Positions 27,709 through 36,255 of a stretch of 64,000 nucleotides of DNA are shown piece by piece. The DNA comes from Halalkalibacter urbisdiaboli (GTDB lineage: Bacteria > Bacillota > Bacilli > Bacillales > Bacillaceae_D), in the NCBI RefSeq assembly GCF_002156385.1, contig NZ_MVJM01000002.1, positions 466,921-530,920 of the forward strand, read 5' to 3'. A program made the position numbers and the translations under genes. Position 1 is the stretch's first letter. Each line of letters starts with the position of its first letter. The notes beneath the pieces are model-generated. The model was given only the letters and a program-made list of their open reading frames with translations. It searched no databases and had not been told where the DNA came from.

Positions 27709-28075
27709 TATCCACAATATCCACAACGTTTACAAAAGTTATTCACATCTTTTCATTCTTTTTTACAACCTGATGTATTAAAGGATATTTTGTCGAACTT
27801 TAATTTATGTGTGCATAAGTTTCTACTTACACACAAAGTTATCAACAGAAAAAAAGGAACAACCGATATGTTTTTGAAATTTTCTGTAAAAACATACCGT
27901 GAAACCATCGTTTCTAATAAGTTTTTGTCGAATATGTTTTTACACACTATCCACAGCACTTCAGATATAGTTATCAACAAATAAATTTAACAAAAATAAC
28001 AGTTTCATAAGGGTTTTTTACCTATTTAATATAACGTTGTGGATAACATCATACTTATTAACATTTTTATTCACA
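27695..28075. promoter_or_regulatory. DnaA-box cluster between convergent ytfP and leuS
   Basis: Within 381 bases there are five exact TTATNCACA boxes: 27695-27703 (+), 27739-27747 (+), 27810-27818 (-), 28038-28046 (-) and 28067-28075 (+). There are at least six one-mismatch boxes: ATATCCACA at 27708 and 27717, TTATCAACA at 27839 and 27971, CTATCCACA at 27947 and TTATTAACA at 28055. The stretch 27709-28099 holds no convincing gene. Clusters of this kind bind DnaA and, in B. subtilis, help control initiation by sequestering DnaA or regulating genes. The role here is inferred. Confidence 0.75.
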
Positions 28076-28099
28076 TTAAAAGCATTTTTCCAGAAAAAA

Positions 28100-28136
28100 G
28101 AGCGTCTTAGGAAGAACAAACCTTCCAAAGACGCTC
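28100..28136 (-). terminator. Terminator after leuS
   Basis: Minus strand GAGCGTCTTTGGAAG, 7-base loop, CTTCCTAAGACGCTC followed by TTTTTTCTGG. It borders the DnaA-box cluster. Confidence 0.9.
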
Positions 28137-28148
28137 CCTTTCTGTTTA

Positions 28149-30572
28149 TTAGCCAACGACAATATTAACTAGCTTTCCTGGTACAGCTATTACTTTTCGA
28201 ACGGACTTATCCCCAATAGCTTCTTTCACTTTCTCATCCTGCATAGCTAGCTCCTCCATTTGTTCACGCGAGGCGTTAACAGGGATTACTAACTTAGATT
28301 TTACTTTACCATTAATTTGTGCAACGACCTCTATCTCATTTTCTACAAGCAAGCTTTCGTCATAGGTTGGCCATGCTTCGTACGCAATTGTCCCCTCATG
28401 CCCTAGTTTCTCCCATAGTTCTTCTGCTAAATGTGGGGCTATTGGAGCCAATAATTTAACGAAGCCTTCCATTAGATCACGTGGTAATGTTTCCTGCTTA
28501 TACGCTTCGTTAATGAAAACCATCATTTGTGAAATTCCTACATTAAAACGTAGGTTAGCATAATCATCGGTAATTTTCTTGACTGTTTGATGATAGACCC
28601 GAACAAATGGGTCCGAACCGTTTTCATTGCTAATCTTGTTATTTAATTGCTCAGTTGCTTCATCAATAAATAAGCGCCAAATCCGATCTAAAAAGCGTCG
28701 AGCCCCATCTAAACCATTTGTAGACCATGCTATCGAAGCATCAAGTGGTCCCATAAACATCTCATACAAACGAAGCGTATCGGCTCCGTGACTTTCAACA
28801 ATATCATCTGGGTTTACAACGTTCCCCTTAGATTTACTCATTTTTTCGTTATTTTCACCAAGGATCATACCTTGATTATAGAGTTTCTGGAATGGCTCTT
28901 TTGTTGGAACAATTCCTACATCATATAAAACTTTATGCCAGAAACGAGCATACAACAAGTGTAGCACAGCATGCTCAGCACCACCGATATAAATATCTAC
29001 CGGTAACCACTTTATAATTTTTTCAGGATCAGCTAGAGCATCACTATTTCTTGGATCAATGTATCGTAAATAATACCAACAGCTTCCTGCCCACTGTGGC
29101 ATTGTATTTGTTTCACGACGACCCTTCTTCCCTGTTTCCGGATCGACCACTTCGAGCCAGCTTTTTTCATTTGCAAGTGGTGATTCTCCCGTACCTGACG
29201 GACGAATTTCCTTCATTTTTGGAAGTTGTAGTGGTAACTCTGATTCAGGGACAGCTGACATCGTTCCGTCTTCCCAATGAATAATAGGAATTGGTTCTCC
29301 CCAATAACGTTGACGACTGAATAACCAGTCTCTTAACCGATATGTTACTTTTTTCTTGCCTAGTTGATTCGTTTCTAGCCAATCAATCATATTTCTAATT
29401 GCAGTTTCTTTATCTAAACCATTAAGGAAATCGGAGTTTACATGCTCACCATCACCTGTATATGCCTCTTCCTCAACATTTCCACCTGCAACAACTTCAC
29501 GAATTGGCAAATCAAACGTTTTCGCAAATTCATAATCGCGCTCATCGTGTGCAGGTACTGCCATGATCGCGCCTGTTCCATAGCTGACAAGCACATAATC
29601 TGCAATCCAAACAGGAATTTTTTCACCACTGACGGGATTTATAGCAAATGCTCCTGTAAACTCACCCGTTTTTTCTTTAGAAAGCTCGGTTCTTTCTAAA
29701 TCGCTTTTCGTTGCTACTTTCTTTTTATATGTTTCGATTCTTTCCTTTTGGTCTTCTGTTGTAATTTTATCAACAAGCTTATGCTCAGGAGCTAAAACCA
29801 TATACGTTGCGCCAAAAAGTGTATCAGGTCTAGTTGTAAAGACCTCTACTTTCTTACCAGCATGTCCATCAATTTCAAAGACAACCTCTGCTCCCTCTGA
29901 ACGTCCAATCCAGTTACGTTGCATGTCTTTAATGCTTTCTGGCCAATCAAGTTCTTCTAGATCCTCTAATAAACGATCCGCATAAGCCGTAATTTTTAAC
30001 ATCCATTGCTTCATCGGTCTCCGTTCGACCGGGTGACCACCGCGCTCACTTTTCCCATCAATGACTTCTTCATTTGCAAGGACTGTTCCAAGTGCAGGGC
30101 ACCAGTTCACAGCGACTTCGTCAATATAAGCGAGTCCTTTTTCATAAAGCTTCAAGAAAATCCATTGTGTCCATTTATAGTACTCAGGGTCTGTCGTATT
30201 AACTTCCCTGTCCCAGTCATAGGAAAACCCTAGTGACTTAATTTGGCGACGAAAGTTATCAATATTTTGCTTTGTAAACTCAGCTGGATCATTTCCAGTA
30301 TCAAGCGCATATTGCTCAGCAGGCAAACCAAACGCATCCCACCCCATTGGATGTAGGACGTTATAGCCTTGCATACGCTTCATTCTAGATAGTATATCCG
30401 TTGCTGTATAGCCTTCAGGGTGTCCTACATGTAACCCTGCTCCTGATGGATACGGAAACATATCCAATGCATAAAACTTAGGCTGGTTTTCTTCTTCCTT
30501 TGTTTTAAAGGTTTTGTTTTGTTCCCAATATTGTTGCCATTTCTTTTCAATCTTCTGGTGTGAAAACGACAT
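28149..30572 (-). CDS. leuS: Leucyl-tRNA synthetase
   Basis: An 807-residue class I synthetase. The HIGH motif appears as [11 protein letters not shown] (about residues 45-54) and the KMSKS loop as EKMSKSKGN (about 575). The CP1 editing domain lies between, with [15 protein letters not shown] at its end. A C-terminal anticodon-binding domain follows. It charges tRNA-Leu. It is read from a long leader containing a promoter, a Leu-type T-box and about 1.07 kb of tandem repeats, then GTAGGAGG just before the ATG. A strong terminator ends it. Confidence 0.97.
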   Translation of the reverse strand: MSFSHQKIEKKWQQYWEQNKTFKTKEEENQPKFYALDMFPYPSGAGLHVGHPEGYTATDILSRMKRMQGYNVLHPMGWDAFGLPAEQYALDTGNDPAEFTKQNIDNFRRQIKSLGFSYDWDREVNTTDPEYYKWTQWIFLKLYEKGLAYIDEVAVNWCPALGTVLANEEVIDGKSERGGHPVERRPMKQWMLKITAYADRLLEDLEELDWPESIKDMQRNWIGRSEGAEVVFEIDGHAGKKVEVFTTRPDTLFGATYMVLAPEHKLVDKITTEDQKERIETYKKKVATKSDLERTELSKEKTGEFTGAFAINPVSGEKIPVWIADYVLVSYGTGAIMAVPAHDERDYEFAKTFDLPIREVVAGGNVEEEAYTGDGEHVNSDFLNGLDKETAIRNMIDWLETNQLGKKKVTYRLRDWLFSRQRYWGEPIPIIHWEDGTMSAVPESELPLQLPKMKEIRPSGTGESPLANEKSWLEVVDPETGKKGRRETNTMPQWAGSCWYYLRYIDPRNSDALADPEKIIKWLPVDIYIGGAEHAVLHLLYARFWHKVLYDVGIVPTKEPFQKLYNQGMILGENNEKMSKSKGNVVNPDDIVESHGADTLRLYEMFMGPLDASIAWSTNGLDGARRFLDRIWRLFIDEATEQLNNKISNENGSDPFVRVYHQTVKKITDDYANLRFNVGISQMMVFINEAYKQETLPRDLMEGFVKLLAPIAPHLAEELWEKLGHEGTIAYEAWPTYDESLLVENEIEVVAQINGKVKSKLVIPVNASREQMEELAMQDEKVKEAIGDKSVRKVIAVPGKLVNIVVG

Positions 30573-30644
30573 TTCGATAATCCTCCTACTAATATCCTTG
30601 TCTATCCTTGTTTAATTTATATTCTAATTCTTTCATAAACTTAT

Positions 30645-31712
30645 TATCCCTACAGTCGGGGCCGGCGCTGCTTCGCTATCGCCTATAAAACCTTGCCTCC
30701 CTACGGTCGGGGCTGGCGCTGCTTCGCTATCGCCTATTAAAACCTTGCCTCCCTACGGTCGGGGCTGGCGCTGCTTCGCTAGCGCCTATTAAACCTTCCC
30801 TCCCTCCGGTCGGGGCCGGCGCTGCGTCGCTATCGCCTATCACACCTTGCCCCCCTCCTGACGGGGCCGGCGCTGCGTCGCTATCGCCTATCACACCTTG
30901 CCCCCCTCCTGACGGGGCCGGCGCTGCGTCGCTATCGCCTATCACACCTTGCCCCCCTCCTGACGGGGCCGGCGCTGCGTCGCTATCGCCTATCACACCT
31001 TGCCCCCCTCCTGACGGGGCCGGCGCTGCGTCGCTATCGCCTATCACACCTTGCCCCCCTCCTGACGGGGCCGGCGCTGCGTCGCTATCGCCTATCACAC
31101 CTTGCCCCCCTCCTGACGGGGCCGGCGCTGCGTCGCTATCGCCTATCACACCTTGCCCCCCTCCTGACGGGGCCGGCGCTGCGTCGCTATCGCCTATCAC
31201 ACCTTGCCCCCCTCCTGACGGGGCCGGCGCTGCGTCGCTATCGCCTATCACACCTTGCCCCCCTCCTGACGGGGCCGGCGCTGCGTCGCTATCGCCTATC
31301 ACACCTTGCCCCCCTCCTGACGGGGCCGGCGCTGCGTCGCTATCGCCTATCACACCTTGCCCCCCTCCTGACGGGGCCGGCGCTGCGTCGCTATCGCCTA
31401 TCACACCTTGCCCCCCTCCTGACGGGGCCGGCGCTGCGTCGCTATCGCCTATCACACCTTGCCCCCCTCCTGACGGGGCCGGCGCTGCTTCGCTATCGCC
31501 TATTAAAACCTTGCCTCCCTACGGTCGGGGCTGGCGCTGCTTCGCTATCGCCTACTATTAAAACCTTGCCTCCCTACGGTCGGGGCCGGTGCTGCTTCGC
31601 TATCGCCTATTAAACCTTGCCTCCCTACGGTCGGGGCCGGCGCTGCTTCGCTATCGCCTATTAAACCTTGCCTCCCTACGGTCGGGGCCGGCGCTGCTTC
31701 GCTATCGCCTAT
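30645..31712 (-). repeat. Minisatellite of about 21 units of 49-51 bp in the leuS leader
   Basis: Thirteen near-identical 51-bp units (the TGACGG landmark recurs every 51 bases from 30859 to 31471) are flanked on each side by four diverged units of about 49-55 bp. Read on the leuS strand each unit contains a GGCG-AGC-GAA-GC-CGCC-type hairpin and a CCCC/GGGG hairpin. The central units contain AGGAGG followed about 10 bases later by GTG. The frame is open through the central array (a repeated 17-residue IGDSDAAPAPSGGGQGV), but frame changes in the flanking units break it. It lies between the T-box terminator and leuS. Confidence 0.92.
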
Positions 31713-31720
31713 AAAAAAAA

Positions 31721-31975
31721 CTCCCATCCCTAACTGTTGTCAGGGACGAGAGTTGATTATACAAATCCCGCGGTACCACCCATTTTTAACGAGTCATTGA
31801 CTCATTCGCTCTTCACAAGTAACGGGCGTGACCCGTTGAGAGCTACTATAATTGTTCACTCTCAAGACTCAAAGGTGAGTTCGTGATGCCGTTCGACCGA
31901 CTCGCACCTACCGTCAGCTCTCTTAATACCCCAAGCATTACTACTAGTCCTTCTCAACGTCGCCATATCAACTTA
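31721..31975 (-). ncRNA. Leu T-box riboswitch of leuS
   Basis: On the minus strand the T-box sequence GGGTGGTACCGCGG lies at about 31768-31781. The terminator is CTCTCGTCCCTGA, loop, TAGGGATGGGAG and TTTTTTTT (31752-31713). Upstream is a structured Stem I with a candidate specifier CTC at 31879-31877 (in GAACTCACC), which is a leucine codon. Uncharged tRNA-Leu would stabilise the antiterminator and allow leuS transcription. The 5' limit is estimated from the promoter. Confidence 0.92.
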
Positions 31976-31980
31976 CTAGT

Positions 31981-32009
31981 ATTGTATGAATTGAGACGAG
32001 TGCTGTCAA
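31981..32009 (-). promoter_or_regulatory. Sigma-A promoter of leuS
   Basis: Minus strand TTGACA (32009-32004), a 17-base spacer, TACAAT (31986-31981): a near-consensus vegetative promoter placed just before the T-box leader. Confidence 0.8.
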
Positions 32010-32174
32010 GTTCACTTTCGTACTTTAGAACCTTCTTCTAACAGTTTTTAGCCTTTTTATTATAAATAGAAGCATTTGAATCCATCTCAACTCGTTTATT
32101 CTAAGTTTGGCTGCAATCATGATGCATGCTACAATAACTCATGTTAGACGAATGACATAAGAAAGGTGAAAAGA

Positions 32175-33134
32175 ATGGATCCTACGAATCAACCTCCCAT
32201 TCATTTTGGAGACAAACGCTATTACACATGGAATCAGCATTTAAAAGACCATTTCGGTGTGAAGATATTTAAGATTCCATTAGACGCCGGATTTGACTGT
32301 CCAAATCGAGACGGCAATGTAGCCTATGGAGGCTGTACATTTTGTAGTGAACGTGGTTCTGGTGATTTTGCAGGCGACAGAACACAAGACCTTGTTACAC
32401 AATTTCATACAATAAAAGAACGTATGCATAAAAAATGGAAAAACGGAAAATACATTGGGTACTTTCAAGCTTATACAAACACTTATGCTCCAGTTGAAAC
32501 ACTACGGCAATATTATGAAGAAATCTTAGCCCAAGAAGATATTGTCGGTCTCTCAATTGCAACGAGACCCGATTGTTTACCTGATGAAGTTGTAGAATAC
32601 CTAGCTGAATTAAATAAACGAACGTATTTATGGATTGAGCTCGGCTTACAAACAGTACATGAACATACAGCCCAACTCATTAATCGCGCTCATGATTTTC
32701 AATGTTATGTGGATGGTGTCCAAAAGCTTCGTAAACATGGTATTCGTGTTTGTTCACATATTATCAATGGGCTTCCACTAGAAACGCATGAGATGATGAT
32801 GGAAACCGTTCGTGAAGTTGCAAAATTAGATGTTCAAGGCATAAAAATCCACTTGCTTCATTTATTAAAACGAACACCTATGGTTAAGCAATATGAAAAA
32901 GGGCTTTTGGAATTTATGAGCCTTGAAGATTATGTTCAACTTGTTGTCGATCAGCTAGAGATCCTTCCCCCTCATATTATGATTCACCGTTTAACAGGAG
33001 ATGGGCCAGGTGCTTTAATGATTGGTCCGATGTGGAGTATGAATAAATGGAATGTATTAAATGCAATTGAAGCCGAACTAGTTAGGCGGAATAGTTGGCA
33101 AGGAAAATTTTATCAAAGGGAGGCTATCGGATGA
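32175..33134 (+). CDS. ytqA: YtqA, TIGR01212-type radical SAM protein
   Basis: A 319-residue radical SAM enzyme. The cluster cysteines are C42, C54 and C57 in DCPNRDGNVAYGGCTFC, the atypical spacing characteristic of this family (C-x11-C-x2-C). IGYFQAYTNTYAP and LSIATRPDCLPDEV follow. It is paired with ytqB, and recent work on B. subtilis connects YtqA/YtqB to side-chain maturation of wobble xm5s2U in tRNA (my recollection). The ATG at 32175 has AAAGGTG about 7 bases upstream; a GTG three codons earlier is also in frame. It overlaps ytqB by four bases. Confidence 0.88.
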   Translation: MDPTNQPPIHFGDKRYYTWNQHLKDHFGVKIFKIPLDAGFDCPNRDGNVAYGGCTFCSERGSGDFAGDRTQDLVTQFHTIKERMHKKWKNGKYIGYFQAYTNTYAPVETLRQYYEEILAQEDIVGLSIATRPDCLPDEVVEYLAELNKRTYLWIELGLQTVHEHTAQLINRAHDFQCYVDGVQKLRKHGIRVCSHIINGLPLETHEMMMETVREVAKLDVQGIKIHLLHLLKRTPMVKQYEKGLLEFMSLEDYVQLVVDQLEILPPHIMIHRLTGDGPGALMIGPMWSMNKWNVLNAIEAELVRRNSWQGKFYQREAIG

Positions 33135-33703
33135 AGTTGCTTGGGATTCTCCCCTTTGCACGTTTTTTATTAGAACAAGCGCTCGAACCAGGCGATATTG
33201 CTATTGATTGTACAGCTGGGAATGGACACGACACTCTATTTCTAGCAAATATCGTTACAGAATCAGGGAAAGTCTATAGTTTTGATATACAAGAACAGGC
33301 TATTAAACAAACACAAATAAAAATGGAAGAAAACGGTATTAATAACCGAGTATGTCTTATAAACCAAGGACATGAAACGGTAGCACAGGTCATTCCAGAC
33401 GAAGAACACCGCAAAGTGAAAGCTGCCATTTTTAATCTTGGCTACCTTCCCGGTGGTGATAAGGACATTGTGACTAGACCAGATTCAACATTGCAAGCCA
33501 TTCAAGCCCTTTTAACAATTATGCCTAAAGGGGGAACCATAGTTCTTGTTATTTATCATGGACATGAAGAGGGAAAAAATGAGCGAAAAGAAGTAGAAAC
33601 ATTTACTGAGGCACTCGACCAACGGAAAGCCCATGTCTTAAAGTATCAATTTACCAATCAAGCAAACAATCCCCCCTTCATTATCGCTATCGAAAAAAGA
33701 TAA
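33131..33703 (+). CDS. ytqB: YtqB/MnmM, tRNA wobble-uridine methyltransferase
   Basis: A 190-residue class I SAM methyltransferase with motif I AIDCTAGNGHDTLFLA (about residues 22-37) and a motif IV-like NLGYLPGGD. B. subtilis YtqB has been identified as MnmM, which methylates nm5s2U34 to mnm5s2U34 in tRNA. The start is the ATG of the ATGA overlap with the ytqA stop, with GGGAGG upstream; starts further upstream lie inside ytqA. It is translationally coupled to ytqA, which fits a joint role in tRNA modification. Confidence 0.85.
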   Translation: MKLLGILPFARFLLEQALEPGDIAIDCTAGNGHDTLFLANIVTESGKVYSFDIQEQAIKQTQIKMEENGINNRVCLINQGHETVAQVIPDEEHRKVKAAIFNLGYLPGGDKDIVTRPDSTLQAIQALLTIMPKGGTIVLVIYHGHEEGKNERKEVETFTEALDQRKAHVLKYQFTNQANNPPFIIAIEKR

Positions 33704-33786
33704 AGTCTTGATAATTTTAGTAACTCGATAAAAAATGGTAATTATCATAAGGCCGTTTAACCAGTTCTAAAAGAAGTGTCTTTTCA

Positions 33787-33873
33787 ATGGCTATGCTAGA
33801 TTATTATGTGGATGCAAAGATTATTAGAAACGCAGGAGCCGTCATCTCCCATCCTTTTGGAAGTGCCCTATGA
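33787..33873 (+). pseudogene. Remnant of a YtiB-type beta-carbonic anhydrase
   Basis: A 28-codon frame contains DAKIIRNAGAVISHPFGSAL followed directly by TGA. This matches the conserved middle of YtiB-type beta-carbonic anhydrases (D-KII-NAG-VISHPFGS). The flanking parts with the zinc ligands are absent, and the remainder of the gap to 33910 is unrecognised sequence. It appears to be the last piece of a deleted gene. A functional small protein is unlikely because no ribosome site and no complete domain are present. Confidence 0.6.
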
Positions 33874-33910
33874 CACAAAAGAGGGCTGCCTCAGGAAGCT
33901 TAAAACATGC

Positions 33911-33954
33911 AAGGCTGTGCCCAAAGGTAAAAAACAACCTTTGGGCACAGCCTC
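33911..33954. terminator. Terminator between ytqB and ytpB
   Basis: AAGGCTGTGCCCAAAGGT, loop of A-rich bases, ACCTTTGGGCACAGCCT, then CTTTCTTT: a long perfect stem between convergent transcription units. Confidence 0.9.
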
Positions 33955-33959
33955 TTTCT

Positions 33960-35015
33960 TTACTTTGATCCCCGACGAAAAATCCAACTATTTAAATAGA
34001 ATAAAAATGTTGGGAGTCCACCCATTTTAATCATTTTTTTTGATTTTAGCTTCATCTCTTTGTCACCTTGAACTTTATCATCAGATAAATACATAGCAAT
34101 TACACCACGTAAAATCATTCTATGAAATTTCGGATCTGGTAGGTTCTTTAACCCTTTTTCCGCTTGCTTAACAAAGTAGTTAAAACGTTCAATCATTTCT
34201 TCTTCGCTGTCGTAATAAAAGAGAAAGTTTAACTCATCGTCAGCGATATCTTCTTCTTGATCAATAAAATAGTCAAGTAGAATATGGACTCCTTGAACCC
34301 ATGGATAATATCCATCTTTAATCGATTTGGCTGTCTCTAACGCTATGTTGTTTTGTGCACCATAACTAGCCAACGTGTAAAGACCTAGAGTGGAAGCTGT
34401 ACAGGCTGAAAATTCAAACCAAGTCATTGTCGGATGTTTTTCTCGGTGTAATTCAAACCATTCTTTTAAAAGAGGGATTCGCTCTTCTTTTTTAACATGC
34501 TTATATACTTGCAAATCACCATAGTACCCGCTTAGTTCAAGCATATCTTTTTTTACAGCATCAAACGACGGAAAGGTTAAAAGTACTCTCCGGCATGTTC
34601 CAATCAATTCACGCAGATACCCCCCGTCCTCTTGCTCCTTGCGATGTGCATAAAAATTTTCAAGAGGGCGTTCTGGGTCAACCGCACACAAAAGTGCATT
34701 ATGTAAAGAACGAAAATCATTTGGATCAAGTGAATCACTTTGGTCACAAAGGTTATCTAAATAATCACACATAATTTGATAAGCAATAATAAATTGAACG
34801 ATGTCTTCAAAACGGTCCTGAGTCACTAGACCGAATACGCCTCCCCCTTCACAATGGAAAGCTTTCTTTTTAAGAGCATCTAAAGCTTGCGAACGTAACT
34901 CCTCATCAGGAATGGCTTGAGCCTTCTCTATCCATGGATTAAAGTAACGATGAACGGTTGGTACAACTTCACGATAGATCATTAGTAGTAATGGAATTGG
35001 TTTAGTAGGAACCAT
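33960..35015 (-). CDS. ytpB: YtpB, tetraprenyl-beta-curcumene synthase (DUF2600)
   Basis: A 351-residue all-helical protein recognised as the DUF2600/YtpB family. YtpB of B. subtilis cyclises tetraprenyl diphosphate to tetraprenyl-beta-curcumene, a C35 terpene of spores and membranes. Visible family features are an N-terminal PLLLMIYREVVPTVHRYFNPW, AFHCEGGGVFG and the acidic stretch YQIMCDYLDNLCDQSD, likely the diphosphate/Mg site. The ATG at 35015 follows GAGGAGGAA; 20 further codons upstream are open but lack support. It lies downstream of ytpA, separated by an intergenic repeat array. Confidence 0.85.
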   Translation of the reverse strand: MVPTKPIPLLLMIYREVVPTVHRYFNPWIEKAQAIPDEELRSQALDALKKKAFHCEGGGVFGLVTQDRFEDIVQFIIAYQIMCDYLDNLCDQSDSLDPNDFRSLHNALLCAVDPERPLENFYAHRKEQEDGGYLRELIGTCRRVLLTFPSFDAVKKDMLELSGYYGDLQVYKHVKKEERIPLLKEWFELHREKHPTMTWFEFSACTASTLGLYTLASYGAQNNIALETAKSIKDGYYPWVQGVHILLDYFIDQEEDIADDELNFLFYYDSEEEMIERFNYFVKQAEKGLKNLPDPKFHRMILRGVIAMYLSDDKVQGDKEMKLKSKKMIKMGGLPTFLFYLNSWIFRRGSK

Positions 35016-35172
35016 TAAATACGTCTTCCTCCTCAAATAACATACATAAATAGTACCATAGCATAATTGGTTCATAGAGACAACGAGGCCGCTTAATTCT
35101 TTTAGAAATTGACAAAGAAGGCTACCTCGCTGTTTGAGATAGCCTTTTATCTATTACATCTATCTTCAAAAG

Positions 35173-35325
35173 TGTGTTGCCTCCCTTTGGTCGGGGCCGG
35201 CGTAGCAAGCTCCGCCTCTTTAAAAAAAACCTCCCTTTGGTCGGGGCCGGCGTAGCAAGCTCCGCCTCTTTAAAAAAAACCTCCCTTTGGTCGGGGCCGG
35301 CGTTGCAAGCTCCGCCTCTATCGTA
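35173..35325. repeat. Three tandem 50-bp units of a GC-rich hairpin repeat
   Basis: Three near-identical units, CCTCCCTTTGGTCGGGGCC plus GGCGTAGCAAGCTCCGCC and an A-run, between ytpA and ytpB. On the minus strand each unit contains the hairpin GGCGGAGC TTG CTACGCC and a CCC/GGG hairpin. The core GCCGGCCCCGACC--AGGGAGG is shared with the leuS-leader minisatellite, so both arrays belong to one repeat family. Confidence 0.85.
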
Positions 35326-36100
35326 ATATCATGTTTACAAAGCCGATGGCGTGTCGGAAGACTTCTTCTCTTTCTGGTTCATTAAATATTTCATGATAGA
35401 GTCTGTCCCATTCTTTGTAGTGTTTATTAGTCAATGCTAGGCTGTTAAACCAATCTCGTACTGCAAATTTATCTACAATATAATCTTCACCCGATTGCAG
35501 TACTAAAAGTGGGAGATCAGGAAATTTTTCAGGGTATCGGTGTGAAAGCCTCATTGCCTTTGTTAACTCCTGATACCACCGAGCGGATACCTTTGTTACT
35601 CTTAGTTCATCTCTTATATAAGCCTCACGGATCTGTTCGTTCCGTGTTGTTAGTTCAGGTTTTATCCCTGATTTCGCTGAAAAAGATGGTGCCACTATAT
35701 GAACAAGCTTCATCGCAAATTCTTTATTTTTCCCTGGGGGTTGAGTCAATCCTAAGCAAGGCGATGATAAAATAACACCTTCAATGTAGGCATAGCTTCT
35801 ATCCATTAATGTCCGGATCGCGACGAGTCCTCCCATGCTATGACCGAATAAAAAGATAGGTAATTTTTTTTTCCTTCCTTCTTCAATCCATCCCTCTACG
35901 GTATCAATATATTGATTAAACGACTGAATATGACCTCGCTTTCCACGTGTCTGTCCTTGTCCAGGCAAATCACCCATAATCACTTCGAGTCCATGTTGAT
36001 TCCATTTCTTTGCTAACCATTGATAACGACCATGGTGTTCCCCAGCTCCATGAACAATAATGATGACCCCACGTGGCTCTGCAACTTCCCATTTCCACAT
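35318..36100 (-). CDS. ytpA: YtpA-type lysophospholipase (alpha/beta hydrolase)
   Basis: A 260-residue serine hydrolase. Nucleophile elbow FLFGHSMGGLVA (about residues 83-94), oxyanion region IIVHGAGEHHGRY (about 13-25), with Asp in LQSGEDYIVD and His in RLYHEIFNEPE. B. subtilis YtpA is a phospholipase implicated in making the lysophospholipid antibiotic bacilysocin; ytpA and ytpB are neighbours there as well. Ribosome site GAGGAGGAAG precedes the ATG. The C-terminal codons touch the edge of the downstream repeat array. Confidence 0.85.
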   Translation of the reverse strand: MWKWEVAEPRGVIIIVHGAGEHHGRYQWLAKKWNQHGLEVIMGDLPGQGQTRGKRGHIQSFNQYIDTVEGWIEEGRKKKLPIFLFGHSMGGLVAIRTLMDRSYAYIEGVILSSPCLGLTQPPGKNKEFAMKLVHIVAPSFSAKSGIKPELTTRNEQIREAYIRDELRVTKVSARWYQELTKAMRLSHRYPEKFPDLPLLVLQSGEDYIVDKFAVRDWFNSLALTNKHYKEWDRLYHEIFNEPEREEVFRHAIGFVNMILR

Positions 36101-36255
36101 TTGTCTTCCTCCTCGTTGTTTCAGGTTTTCAACAACAATATGTTATTTGAAAACCTTTTCTAGGATTTTTTACAGATTATGAAGTATCGCGGCATTGATG
36201 ATTACGTTAAAATTAGTATAGCTGTTTTTTAAATCTACGAAAAGGATGTGTACAT

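Noticed and set aside
27790-27984. Short ORFs on both strands in the DnaA-box cluster
   Set aside because: No convincing ribosome sites, low-complexity products and overlap with multiple DnaA boxes; I take the region as non-coding.
27709-28148. Replication origin (oriC)
   Set aside because: The DnaA boxes are many, but dnaA, dnaN, rnpA or rpmH are not adjacent and no AT-rich unwinding element with DnaA-trios was recognised.
30727-31455. A 242-residue repeat protein (IGDSDAAPAPSGGGQGV repeats) annotated as a normal gene
   Set aside because: The open frame follows from a 51-base period. Flanking units shift the frame, and composition and location in the leuS leader suggest an RNA or DNA repeat. 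It is kept only as a finding about possible leader translation.
30645-31712. CRISPR-like array
   Set aside because: The units are contiguous tandem repeats without unique spacers of constant length, and no cas genes are present.
31545-31727. A 60-residue ORF in the diverged repeat units
   Set aside because: It starts within the T-box terminator and is made of the repeat; no independent ribosome site.
33806-34030. A 74-residue plus-strand ORF between ytqB and ytpB
   Set aside because: It crosses the strong terminator at 33911-33954 and overlaps the end of ytpB; the coding signal there is the carbonic-anhydrase remnant in another frame.
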